Below, in pieces: positions 8,947-17,161 of a stretch of 64,000 bases of DNA. A model generated the notes under the pieces. It saw only the letters and a list, made by a program, of their open reading frames with translations, made no database searches and was not told the origin of the DNA. Each line of letters starts with the position of its first letter. Position 1 is the first letter of the stretch. Source of the DNA: JBCBRD01 sp039819785 (lineage in GTDB: Bacteria > Pseudomonadota > Alphaproteobacteria > Rhizobiales > Hyphomicrobiaceae); NCBI GenBank assembly GCA_039819785.1, contig JBCBRH010000018.1:12472-76471 (forward strand). Direction: 5' to 3'. Both the position numbers and the translations under genes were made by a program.

Positions 8947-10650
8947 TCATTTATTCAGTCTGGTCAGCGCCTGTTCGAGCCCTTTGCAGCCCGGTTTGCC
9001 TTCACCGCCCAGGGCTTTGGCTCGTTCATAGTGTGCAACAGCTTTTTGGCGGTTCGGTGTGACGCCGAGACCAAATTCGAAAAGCTGGCCCAAAAAGCAA
9101 TTAGCGACCGAACTGCGTTGCGCAGATGCAATCTCCCACAACAATCGGGCTTTTTGATAATCTGGCTGAGCGTGGGCACCTGCGTTTGCATAGAGCGTGC
9201 CCAGTTGCGTGAGCGCCCATGTCACGCCGGGGCCGTCCAACGACTTTGACAATGCCGCGCGCAACCAGAATTCGGCCTCTGTTGGGTTCTTCGGATAACC
9301 GTCCGTGCCATAGAGATTGCGATTGGCGGCTCTCAGTGCGTCGGCCCGGTTTAAGCCAGATGCATCAATTCCAAGTGGTGAAACAGACGTTGCCGTGAAA
9401 GGGCTCGCCAACGCGCTGATATCTGGTCCTACGCGAAGGAGGGCTGGTTGTGTCTCCGGTACAGGCGATGTCGCGTTGTCTTGTGCCGGCGACATGAGCA
9501 AGAACAGAGCTGTAAAGAAGGCCATGAGGACAGTGAAGATGGTCACGCCCCAGTAGGAGCGGATATCGACCATTCTGGCTTCGATCATCTGGTGGCCTGC
9601 TCGCGTTTGGGTTGATGCATCTGCGTGCGTGACGGTTGGGTTGTGCAGATGCAAGTGGGCGGCGTGATGTTCGCTGGCTGTCACGGCAGGCGCTGGTGCG
9701 TTTTTGGCAGTGACGTCATGTGCTGGCGAAATCTGGTCGGTGGGTCCAGGCAATGCCGGTGGACGGTACTCAAACGGCGTGGTCTCACCGCCTGGGCCGC
9801 CTGGGCCGCGCATGTCCGAGGATAACTCGTCGGTCAGATTGTCTGGTCTGCGGTCGACGGCGGGGCTGAGAGACGACAGCACCGGGGGCAGGCCTAGCGG
9901 GTAGATCGGTCCGGCGTCTCGTTCGTCGGGGCTGACATTTTCGGCCTTCGCTCCGAGGTTTGGTTCCGCTGTCCCGTCCGCCGCTTTAATCTTTTGTACC
10001 TCGGCTCTGTTCACCGGCTGAAGGCTAGGTGTAGGGGGGGAAACAGCAGCTGGAATGACATTGGGGGCAGGTTGATCTGAGGGCGTCGACTTCGTGATGG
10101 ACGTGCTGGGAGAGGCTATCGTTTCGGCTTGAGGCTGCCCTCGCTGCGGCTGTTTCTGCGTCCCTGCTATGATCCTCTTGCGGGCATTGGTTGCGGCTGT
10201 CCGGGTTGCCGCCCGGGCAGGGGCCGGGCGTGAAAAGGATTTGCGTGTTGTCGGCTTTGCCGGCACAGCGTTCGCGCGGCGCGCCATGGGCACAAGCGGC
10301 CACTCGATCTGCTGGTCGTAGTTGACACTTGGAATGCGCAGGCGAACTGGTGTTCCAGGCAACAGTTCGGGCGCTTCGACGATGTCTGGACCCACCAGCA
10401 GATCCACGCCGTAACTTGTGACACGTGTTGCCCTGGGCCGTTGGTCTCCGCGGGGCCAACCTTTGAGATTGTTAAACGAAGTGTTCCCGTCGGTCGGCTC
10501 CACGCGGAACGTCGTGCCGTGCGGGAGGAGCCAGACCCCTTTCAGGCGAATGATCGCGTGTCCGCCTGCGGGACTGGCCGGGTCTGGAAGGACCTCGACA
10601 CTCTCAACTTTCAACGACACACCCTCATCAAACTCAGAATTGCTTTCCAA
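8947..10650 (-). CDS. Membrane-anchored Sel1/TPR-like repeat protein of unknown function
   Basis: A 567-residue protein I do not recognise as a whole. Residues 1-125 look like a compact beta-rich domain (VSLKVESVEVLPDPA, then GTPVRLRIPSVNYDQQIEWP). Residues 125-355 are a basic, then Pro/Ser/Thr-rich low-complexity linker. One transmembrane helix follows (VTIFTVLMAFFTALFLLM, near residue 375). The C-terminal ~130 residues form Sel1/TPR-like repeats with the spacing A-x-FWLRAAL, LGTLYANAG and LGQLFEFGLGV, ending in a short Cys-containing tail (GKPGCKGLEQ). The layout puts the basic linker in the cytoplasm and the repeats in the periplasm, where they could scaffold an envelope complex. It is on the same strand as the PstS-OmpA gene. 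Confidence 0.6.
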   Translation of the reverse strand: MESNSEFDEGVSLKVESVEVLPDPASPAGGHAIIRLKGVWLLPHGTTFRVEPTDGNTSFNNLKGWPRGDQRPRATRVTSYGVDLLVGPDIVEAPELLPGTPVRLRIPSVNYDQQIEWPLVPMARRANAVPAKPTTRKSFSRPAPARAATRTAATNARKRIIAGTQKQPQRGQPQAETIASPSTSITKSTPSDQPAPNVIPAAVSPPTPSLQPVNRAEVQKIKAADGTAEPNLGAKAENVSPDERDAGPIYPLGLPPVLSSLSPAVDRRPDNLTDELSSDMRGPGGPGGETTPFEYRPPALPGPTDQISPAHDVTAKNAPAPAVTASEHHAAHLHLHNPTVTHADASTQTRAGHQMIEARMVDIRSYWGVTIFTVLMAFFTALFLLMSPAQDNATSPVPETQPALLRVGPDISALASPFTATSVSPLGIDASGLNRADALRAANRNLYGTDGYPKNPTEAEFWLRAALSKSLDGPGVTWALTQLGTLYANAGAHAQPDYQKARLLWEIASAQRSSVANCFLGQLFEFGLGVTPNRQKAVAHYERAKALGGEGKPGCKGLEQALTRLNK

Positions 10651-11183
10651 CTCGTCATCAAAACATGGTCTTTTTTGAGCGGACCGGTCGCTCCGATGGG
10701 CAGTTGTGGGATCCGAAGATGCCTATGCTGCCAAGACGACCTCAATCAGATGTGGCCAACCTGTCACGCCATCCTCCATCTGGTGGCGAAAGAGTTGGCT
10801 GAGTGCCACTTAGTGTCAGCCTAGAGCCGGCGACAGGCGAATTGATCGACGTCATGTCTTGACCGGAGTAACTCCTTGATACTGAGCGGGAACGCTACGT
10901 GCAACCTGCCTCAACAGTCATTGTGTCCACAGGCTTTCCACGCCGCCGTAATTTGTTATCGTTATGACACAGATGTGACATTTCCGAGCATTCGTGGTGG
11001 GTTTTTGGGGTGCCTCCAGCCTGCGGCAGCTTGGCGCTGCCATGGTCGGTCTGATAGGTTTGTGGAGCAACTGCGGTAAGCGATTCGTTGATGGACGAGG
11101 TCAGAAGTGAGCTGCAGAACGCGTTGTGATCGCTTTCGAAACGTCCATCCCACTTGCGCAATCCGACAAGGCCAAAGTCGTTC
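10651..11183. other. Divergent intergenic region
   Basis: About 530 bp between the Sel1-like gene (minus) and the ATP-grasp gene (plus). No credible gene is seen. It contains an imperfect stem (GGCTGA 10797-10802 with TCAGCC 10816-10821, around CACTTAGTG) that could be an operator or transcript hairpin. Promoters for both flanking genes must lie here. Confidence 0.4.
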
Positions 11184-13781
11184 ATGACCACAGACATCTC
11201 CGAGCTGACATCGCCGCAGGTCTCACTTGTCGCCTCATACCGGGCACTTGGAGGTGTTTCCGGGTGGGATGAATGTCTGGCCCCGGATGGAAACCTTAGG
11301 GCGCCGTGGCGCTCGTTTTTTGATCATGTCGGCCAACTTAGCGTGCCTGACTTGATTGCTCGCGATACGAAACTCGATGCTCGCGTGGTCGAGCTTGGGC
11401 TGGCGCACGATATATTCTCTGATCCAAACGATGATGAGCCGGGATGGGACGTTAATCTTATTCCGCTTATTTTCGGAGCAGATGAATGGGTGGGGCTGAG
11501 TGCCGCCATTGAACAACGGTTGCGACTAGCGGATGCGTTGGTGGCAGACCTCTACGGTCCGAAGGTGTCGCTGCGGCAGCGTCATTTGCCGGCCGACATT
11601 GTTCTGTCGGACCCGAACTTCCTGCGTGCCTGCGAGGGCATCCAGCCACCGTCGGGTCATGTTCATTTTCTCGCAGCCGATATCGCGCGTCGGGCCGATG
11701 GGTCGTGGGCCCTGATTGACACGCACACTGAAACACTGGCCGGGCTTGGTTATGCGCTGGCCAACCGTCTGGTTTACACCCATGCGGCCGAGGATGCGTT
11801 TTCGGCGACGCCTGCGGTTCGGCTTGCGCCCTTCTTTCGCGATATGGCCGCCAGCTTCGCGGTTGCCGGTGAGCAAGGTGATACGCCACGGGTTGCACTG
11901 CTTACACCAGGGCCCACCCATGCGGACTATTTCTCGCATGCCTACATTGCGCGGTATCTCAATGTCCTGCTTGTTGAGGGCGGTGACATGCGCACGGTCA
12001 GTGACCGGCTTTATCTGAAGACACTTGAGGGTCTGAAGCCCATCGATCTGTTGATCCGGTGTGTCGAAGGCCTGAAGTCTGACGCGATGGAGCTTGATCC
12101 TGGCGGGTTTGATGGACCTGTCGGACTTGTGCAGGCGTGCCGCAAGCAACCAGATCTTGTGCGCAATTCACTTGGCTCGGCTGTCGTTCAGAACAGGGCG
12201 ATCGGGGCCTATCTGCCGGAAGTCTGCCGGACTTTACTCGGCGAAGAGCTTTTGATGTCGGATACGCCGCGGCGATGGCTGGGCGGGACTGACCCGGTTG
12301 CAGCACTTCAAGGCGTTGGGCCTGGTGCCGTCATTCGCCGTGTTCAGGATGGCACGGGGCGTCCTGGTGAGAATGAGCCGGGCGTGCATTTCGATGAGCT
12401 GGACGCAGCTCAGCAGCAGGACTTGATTGCTCAATGGCGCTTCAATGGAGCGTCCTACGTGGCCGAAGCTCCGATCCAGCTGAGCCATGCGCCAACATTC
12501 GTGGCCGGGCATATGACATCTGAACCGATTGTGGTTCGTCTGTTTGCGGCGATGACTGAAACCGGGCCCAAAGTGATGCCGGGGGGACTTGCCATTACGG
12601 TCGGCAAGGAAAATCAGGTGGGTCAGGATGCTGTGCGTGGACGGACACGCGATGTGTGGGTGCTGGGTGACAACCAAAACCCATTGGCTCATCAGAGTCT
12701 GTGGCGGACGACGACGGAGAAAGCGCGGGTTCAGCGTTCGCAGCGATCGCTGCAAAGCCGTGTGGCTGATGACCTGTTCTGGCTGGGGCGTTATGCCGAG
12801 CGGGCTGATTGGACCATGCGGGTTTTGCGCAGTTCACTGTCGCGCGAGTTGGGCGATGACGGGCAATTGCGGACCGATGGTGAAGCTCAGGCAACGCTTG
12901 AGCCAGCACGCCGTGCCATGACGCTGTTGCTGTCGAAGCCGGTCGCACCGTCCCAACCGGTTGTGTTTGACGCGGACCGGGACTCACTGCGGCGCCTTGC
13001 CGATATTCTGATTCATGACCGGCGCGGGCTGCATGCTCTCGCGTCAACGCTTGATCTCGTCGTCAGGTCGTCCGAGCTGACGCGTGACCGATTGTCGTTG
13101 GAAGCCTGGCATGTCCTGGCATCGCTTCGTGCCAATAAGCCGTGGCGGCGGATGCTGGATACAGCCAGCCCGGCAGTGCTTGTCGACCTTCTCGAGGATG
13201 GACTTGCCATCATTGGATCGTTCAACGGGCTGATGCACGAGAACATGACCCGGAACCATGGCTGGACGTTCCTTGCGATGGGGCGGAGGCTTGAGCGGGC
13301 CTATAACCTGAGCGACATCATGCTGGCGCTTTTCAAGGAGCCCGAGAGTATCGAACTGGACCGCAGCTCGATGGTCTTCTTGTTGGAGGTCGCCGATAGC
13401 TACATCACCTACCGTTCACGGTACCGGCTTGATCCGCTGTTTCCGTTTGTGCTCGACTTATTGCTGCTTGATGAGTCCAACCCTCGAAGTCTGGTGTTTC
13501 AGCTCGATCGGATTGGGAGCCACCTTGAAACATTGCCGTTGGCGCAGATGGCGACCGGGCGGACCGAGGAGCAGCGCCTCGTCCTTGATGCGACGACGCG
13601 ATTGCAGTTGGTGGATGCGGTTGACATTGCCAGTGGCGGGACACGCGATGCGTTCCGAGCTTTGTTGGAAGCGCAGCTGGAGTTCATCCCCGAGGTTTCA
13701 AGCGGGATCGCACGGCGGTATTTCTCGCTTCTGGAAGAAAAGCCTCACAGGGTGTTTACCCGGAGGTTTGCCGGGCTATGA
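11184..13781 (+). CDS. Circularly permuted ATP-grasp / alpha-E fusion protein
   Basis: An 865-residue fusion of two proteins more often encoded separately. Residues ~1-490 are a circularly permuted ATP-grasp type 2 domain (QVSLVASYRALGGVSGWDE; ADLYGPKVSLRQRHLPADIV; ALLTPGPTHADYFSHAYIAR; PSGHVHFLAADIARRADGSW). The C-terminal ~340 residues are the helical alpha-E domain (VADDLFWLGRYAERADWTMR; HENMTRNHGWTFLAMGRRLE). ATP-grasp enzymes join carboxylates to amines through acyl phosphates. With alpha-E and transglutaminase partners, this set has been predicted to ligate or modify peptides; its product is unknown. The ATG at 11184 is preferred over a TTG at 11154. The gene overlaps the transglutaminase gene by 4 bp (ATGA), so the two are translationally coupled. 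Confidence 0.88.
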   Translation: MTTDISELTSPQVSLVASYRALGGVSGWDECLAPDGNLRAPWRSFFDHVGQLSVPDLIARDTKLDARVVELGLAHDIFSDPNDDEPGWDVNLIPLIFGADEWVGLSAAIEQRLRLADALVADLYGPKVSLRQRHLPADIVLSDPNFLRACEGIQPPSGHVHFLAADIARRADGSWALIDTHTETLAGLGYALANRLVYTHAAEDAFSATPAVRLAPFFRDMAASFAVAGEQGDTPRVALLTPGPTHADYFSHAYIARYLNVLLVEGGDMRTVSDRLYLKTLEGLKPIDLLIRCVEGLKSDAMELDPGGFDGPVGLVQACRKQPDLVRNSLGSAVVQNRAIGAYLPEVCRTLLGEELLMSDTPRRWLGGTDPVAALQGVGPGAVIRRVQDGTGRPGENEPGVHFDELDAAQQQDLIAQWRFNGASYVAEAPIQLSHAPTFVAGHMTSEPIVVRLFAAMTETGPKVMPGGLAITVGKENQVGQDAVRGRTRDVWVLGDNQNPLAHQSLWRTTTEKARVQRSQRSLQSRVADDLFWLGRYAERADWTMRVLRSSLSRELGDDGQLRTDGEAQATLEPARRAMTLLLSKPVAPSQPVVFDADRDSLRRLADILIHDRRGLHALASTLDLVVRSSELTRDRLSLEAWHVLASLRANKPWRRMLDTASPAVLVDLLEDGLAIIGSFNGLMHENMTRNHGWTFLAMGRRLERAYNLSDIMLALFKEPESIELDRSSMVFLLEVADSYITYRSRYRLDPLFPFVLDLLLLDESNPRSLVFQLDRIGSHLETLPLAQMATGRTEEQRLVLDATTRLQLVDAVDIASGGTRDAFRALLEAQLEFIPEVSSGIARRYFSLLEEKPHRVFTRRFAGL

Positions 13782-14650
13782 GATACCAAGTCGTCCACGA
13801 CACAATTTATGATTACTCGACGCCGGTCGTGCAGTCGCGTCACGTCATCCGGAAGTCACCGCGGGACCTGCCGCATCAAGCGATCGAAACCCACTCGCTC
13901 ACAATTACACCGCGGCCGACGATTATTGACCGGCACACGGACCCCTTTGGAAACGCAATCGCTTTTGCCGAAATCGATACCGAGCACCGCAAACTGGTGG
14001 TCTCTGCCAAGAGCCGGATTGAGACGCGTCCCAGCTTGAATATCGATCTAGATAAAAGCTACGCGTGGGACGGGTTGCGCAAAGCCATGGGTACGGCCAA
14101 AACCTGCGAGATTGATGTGGTGCAATATGCCGTTGCCTCGCGGCATACGCCGTTGACCAACGATGTGATGGCCTATGCGGCGCCGTCGTTTCCTGTCGGG
14201 CGGCCGGTTCTCCAGGCTGCCTGGGACCTGACCAGCCGCATCTATCATGACTTCAAATTTGATCCGACGGCAACGGACGTGTCGACGCCCGTTCACGATG
14301 TTCTGCAGCATCGGCGCGGCGTGTGTCAGGACTTCAGCCATGTGGCCTTGGCGTGCCTCCGGATGATGCGAGTTCCGGCACGCTATGTCAGTGGGTATCT
14401 GTTGACACATCCACCGCCTGGACAACCACGGTTGCAGGGGGCTGATGCCTCCCATGCCTGGATTTCTGTCTGGGCGCCTGAAACCGGCTGGGTCGAGTTC
14501 GACCCGACGAACAATCAGATTCCCGGTGAAGAGCACATCGCGATTGCGTACGGCAGGGATTTCGACGACATCAACCCGATTTCAGGGATCTTGCTCGGGG
14601 GCAACGAGCACACGGTCAGTGTGGCCGTGGACGTCATGCCTCTGGTGTGA
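13778..14650 (+). CDS. Transglutaminase-like cysteine protein
   Basis: A 290-residue cytoplasmic protein with an N-terminal beta domain (MRYQVVHDTIYDYSTPVVQS) and a transglutaminase core. The Cys-His-Asp triad is visible: RRGVCQDFSHVALACLR, ADASHAWISVW and VEFDPTNNQ. These enzymes cut or form amide bonds on peptides. It is coupled by a 4-bp overlap to the ATP-grasp/alpha-E gene, and this pairing recurs in many bacteria. The joint role is probably synthesis or breakdown of an amide-linked product; substrates are not known. It ends about 30 bp from the convergent glycosylphosphotransferase gene. Confidence 0.88.
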   Translation: MRYQVVHDTIYDYSTPVVQSRHVIRKSPRDLPHQAIETHSLTITPRPTIIDRHTDPFGNAIAFAEIDTEHRKLVVSAKSRIETRPSLNIDLDKSYAWDGLRKAMGTAKTCEIDVVQYAVASRHTPLTNDVMAYAAPSFPVGRPVLQAAWDLTSRIYHDFKFDPTATDVSTPVHDVLQHRRGVCQDFSHVALACLRMMRVPARYVSGYLLTHPPPGQPRLQGADASHAWISVWAPETGWVEFDPTNNQIPGEEHIAIAYGRDFDDINPISGILLGGNEHTVSVAVDVMPLV

Positions 14651-14681
14651 GCGGCTAGCGTGCTGATCTGGGAAAAAAACT

Positions 14682-16244
14682 CTAGTAGGCGTTCTTGAAT
14701 GCCTTCGGAGACAGCATCGTCAAGGCGATGATGTAGATGTCGAACGCGACCGACCAATTGTCGATGTAATACAGATCGTAGCTGATGCGCTCTCGCATTT
14801 CGTGATCGGCTTTGGTCTGACCGCGATAGCCGTTCACTTGCGCCCATCCTGTGATGCCCGGGCGGACATTCAACCTGCGGCCGTAGCGCTCAATCCTGCG
14901 CTGGTATTCCATGTCATGTGCGACGGCGTGCGGGCGCGGCCCGACAAGGCTCATCTCTCCGCATAGGACATTGATCAGCTGAGGCAGTTCGTCGATGTTC
15001 GTTCTGCGCAAGAGCCGCCCGATTTTCGTAACGCGCACATCGTTCTTTTCGGCCTGACGGATGACGTTTCCATCGTCCATTGTCGACATGCTTCTGAATT
15101 TCCAGATGCGGAACTCACCTTGGTTGAACCCATGCCGGCGCTGCCGGAAAAAGACAGGTCCCGGCGTTTCCAACTTGATGAGCAGGCCAATGATCAAAAA
15201 CATGGGCGCTAGCAGGATCAGACCCATCATCGAAATCACGACGTCGAACGCGCGCTTGGGGGCACGATGGAAAAATGCGGTGCGGGGTTCTGATACGGCA
15301 AGTGTTGTGGCACCGCCAATCCGTGAGACTTCAACGTGCGAGCGATGTTGAAGTTCATCTGGCGTGCCGATGTGGATCCGTGCGGGAAGATCAAGAAAGG
15401 CCTCGATCGTTTCGTCGAGGTTCAAGCTCGAGCCACGACTGGGCAAAATGACAATGTCGTCGATCCAGTGCTGCCGCGCATATTGAACGGCGTCTTCCAA
15501 CAGCTCAGCCGTGCCGTCGCCGCCAAGGGAGCCGGTATTTGTCATTGCAGCATGAGCAATAGGCCCATCCTGGGCCGCGGCCAGCTGGCGGGGACTGGTC
15601 GAGCTGGGACTGGCCAAACTGGGACTGGCCAAGCTGGGAGGGGGCAAGGTGATACAGGAGACGATGTCCACACCGGTCCGGCGGCCGCGCAAATGCTTGC
15701 GGAAACTGCGGATTTCATCGGCGTTGCCGAGCACCATGACACGGCGGCGTTGCACAAGACCGGCCCGAAGCGCGCGTTGCAGGAAGGCCGCAATCGTCCA
15801 GTCGGTCAAAAGCGCGCCCGCCAGTCCGGTGGCGTAGAACAGCGATACCCAGCCGCGGGAGACCATGTCGGATGATTTCGTGAGGAAGACAAACACGATC
15901 AAGACAATGAACGCGAACGTCCACGTACTGATGATCGGATTCAGGCCGCGACTTGCAACGACGTATTTTTCAATGGCGTAAGAGCCCTTGAGCGCAAACG
16001 TCGAGATGTACACTAGGGCGACGAGGAGACCGACGGGCGCGTAGTCCAGGGCATTTCCCGGTGTGCCATAGCCGAACCAATGGTAGCCGGCTCCTGCGGC
16101 GATCGCGATGAGGGCAATTGTTGCTGCCTCAAAGACCATCGCGACCAGCGTGAACGCCGATCGTCCAAGTCGGAAACGCGATATTTTGGGGCGGTTGCCC
16201 GAAGACGGGTGGTCGAATGCAACTGTCACTGCGGTAAAACCCAA
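14682..16244 (-). CDS. Exopolysaccharide polyprenyl glycosylphosphotransferase (WcaJ/ExoY type)
   Basis: A 520-residue membrane enzyme that starts polysaccharide repeat units by moving a sugar-1-phosphate from a UDP-sugar to undecaprenyl phosphate. The N-terminal half has several transmembrane helices and a CoA-binding-like domain (RRVMVLGNADEIRSFRKHL). The C-terminal ~200 residues are the bacterial sugar transferase: KRAFDVVISMMGLILLAP, PVFFRQRRHGFNQGEFRIWK, and the catalytic/acceptor region TNIDELPQLINVLCGEMSLV then GPRPHA. A tandem 15-bp repeat encodes SLASP units inside the central linker. The start at 16244 is TTG and uncertain. It stands divergent from the Wzx-like gene and opens the EPS locus. 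Confidence 0.9.
   Translation of the reverse strand: MGFTAVTVAFDHPSSGNRPKISRFRLGRSAFTLVAMVFEAATIALIAIAAGAGYHWFGYGTPGNALDYAPVGLLVALVYISTFALKGSYAIEKYVVASRGLNPIISTWTFAFIVLIVFVFLTKSSDMVSRGWVSLFYATGLAGALLTDWTIAAFLQRALRAGLVQRRRVMVLGNADEIRSFRKHLRGRRTGVDIVSCITLPPPSLASPSLASPSSTSPRQLAAAQDGPIAHAAMTNTGSLGGDGTAELLEDAVQYARQHWIDDIVILPSRGSSLNLDETIEAFLDLPARIHIGTPDELQHRSHVEVSRIGGATTLAVSEPRTAFFHRAPKRAFDVVISMMGLILLAPMFLIIGLLIKLETPGPVFFRQRRHGFNQGEFRIWKFRSMSTMDDGNVIRQAEKNDVRVTKIGRLLRRTNIDELPQLINVLCGEMSLVGPRPHAVAHDMEYQRRIERYGRRLNVRPGITGWAQVNGYRGQTKADHEMRERISYDLYYIDNWSVAFDIYIIALTMLSPKAFKNAY
15591..15650. repeat. In-gene 15-bp tandem repeat (SLASP units)
   Basis: Three near-identical 15-bp units (15591-15605, 15606-15620, 15621-15635; consensus GGGACTGGCCAAGCT) and a degenerate fourth (15636-15650) lie in frame within the glycosylphosphotransferase gene. 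On the minus strand they encode repeated Ser-Leu-Ala-Ser-Pro. Such in-frame repeats can vary in copy number by slippage without breaking the gene. Confidence 0.75.
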
Positions 16245-16684
16245 AGGTATCCGTACTTATCGTCGGTGCACAGGTCATAGGACTTTGGCCAACCGGGCGG
16301 ACGAGCGTGCGATGCGGTTCGGTTGATTTTCGCGCGTGCACACTCTGTGGAGTGATTAATCCCAGAACGTCCCACAATGCAACGGGCCATTAACCGGTTT
16401 CTTGTTGCCACATGTCGGCAATAGATGGCTAAAGCACTCGAATGACTGGGTTTTCTTCGAGTTTCCTGGGCGCTATCGTTTTTGCTCCGCATCAAATTTC
16501 AAATTGAAGTGATGCCGATAACTGTATCATTTCAATGCGCTCGTTAACTCTGTGCAACTGTTTGTCGCGTGTGCAGATGCGAGATGGTGTTGCGTTCTCC
16601 AGTATCCTCCTGCTCTATCCGGCGTGTTGAGGACGACGACGATCTTGCGCCGAATAATCTGTTATCCGGGGTTCTTGCGCGGGG
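16245..16684. other. Divergent intergenic region in the EPS locus
   Basis: About 440 bp, AT-richer than its surroundings, between the glycosylphosphotransferase (minus) and the Wzx-side genes (plus). No credible gene is seen. It holds the long inverted repeat at 16503-16536 and presumably both promoters. Confidence 0.45.
16503..16536. promoter_or_regulatory. Inverted repeat, candidate operator of EPS genes
   Basis: The arms ATTGAAGTGAT (16503-16513) and ATCATTTCAAT (16526-16536) are inverted copies with one mismatch, separated by 12 bp. It lies in the divergent region controlling both sides of the EPS locus. The arm spacing of about two helix turns fits a dimeric regulator. The regulator is unknown. 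Confidence 0.4.
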
Positions 16685-17161
16685 TTGTTCGAGTTGCAAA
16701 CGGAGCCATGTGTGTTGCTTAGGCCTTCGCCAAATGGATCGGATGATGACGCCTTGAACCCTCGGGTTCGGCTGTTTTTCATTTCGCTGGTTGTCGATGA
16801 CCATCTGCTTCAGCTTGGCAGTCATTGTGACATAGCGGGCAGCTGGTCGATGGATGAGGTGGTGCCGCATGTAAACGCTCCCACCGGCTGCATTTTGTCC
16901 GACGACGGTTCCGTTCGAGACGACATGGTTCTTGAAGACCTGCGAAAACGATTGAAGTGCGCGCGGCCTGATGTGGTTGTCTTTTGTCATTCCGTTTCCG
17001 GTTCATCATGGTCCGCCAAAAGTCGACCTGAATGGGTGATCGACTGGACCGGGATGATCGCAGCGGACTTCCCTGATATCCGAATTCTGACCTGGGATCG
17101 TCTTGGCGATTTCATAAATGCTGGAGCTCAGTCGTTCCGGGATGCTCAGGTGGTGTCTTGA
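16685..17161 (+). CDS. Hypothetical protein upstream of the Wzx flippase
   Basis: A possible 158-residue protein that I do not recognise. The start (TTG at 16685 or GTG at 16712) is uncertain. The C-terminal two-thirds read like a folded protein: ARPDVVVFCHSVSGSSWSAK, then WVIDWTGMIAADFPDIRILT, a pattern of alternating beta strands and helices with a possible Ser in VSGSS. Its stop overlaps the TTG of the flippase gene by 4 bp (TTGA), which favours a real, coupled gene. An antisense frame of similar length exists but has a poor composition. Function unknown; the position suggests EPS assembly or its regulation. Confidence 0.45.
   Translation: MFELQTEPCVLLRPSPNGSDDDALNPRVRLFFISLVVDDHLLQLGSHCDIAGSWSMDEVVPHVNAPTGCILSDDGSVRDDMVLEDLRKRLKCARPDVVVFCHSVSGSSWSAKSRPEWVIDWTGMIAADFPDIRILTWDRLGDFINAGAQSFRDAQVVS

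Noticed and set aside
10895..11197. Minus-strand 100-residue frame upstream of the ATP-grasp gene
   Set aside because: It overlaps the 5' end of the well-supported ATP-grasp gene and has no ribosome site or domain pattern.
16544..16990. Minus-strand frame opposite the hypothetical gene at 16685
   Set aside because: Gln/Arg/His-rich composition with no domain-like pattern. The plus-strand frame is coupled to the flippase gene.
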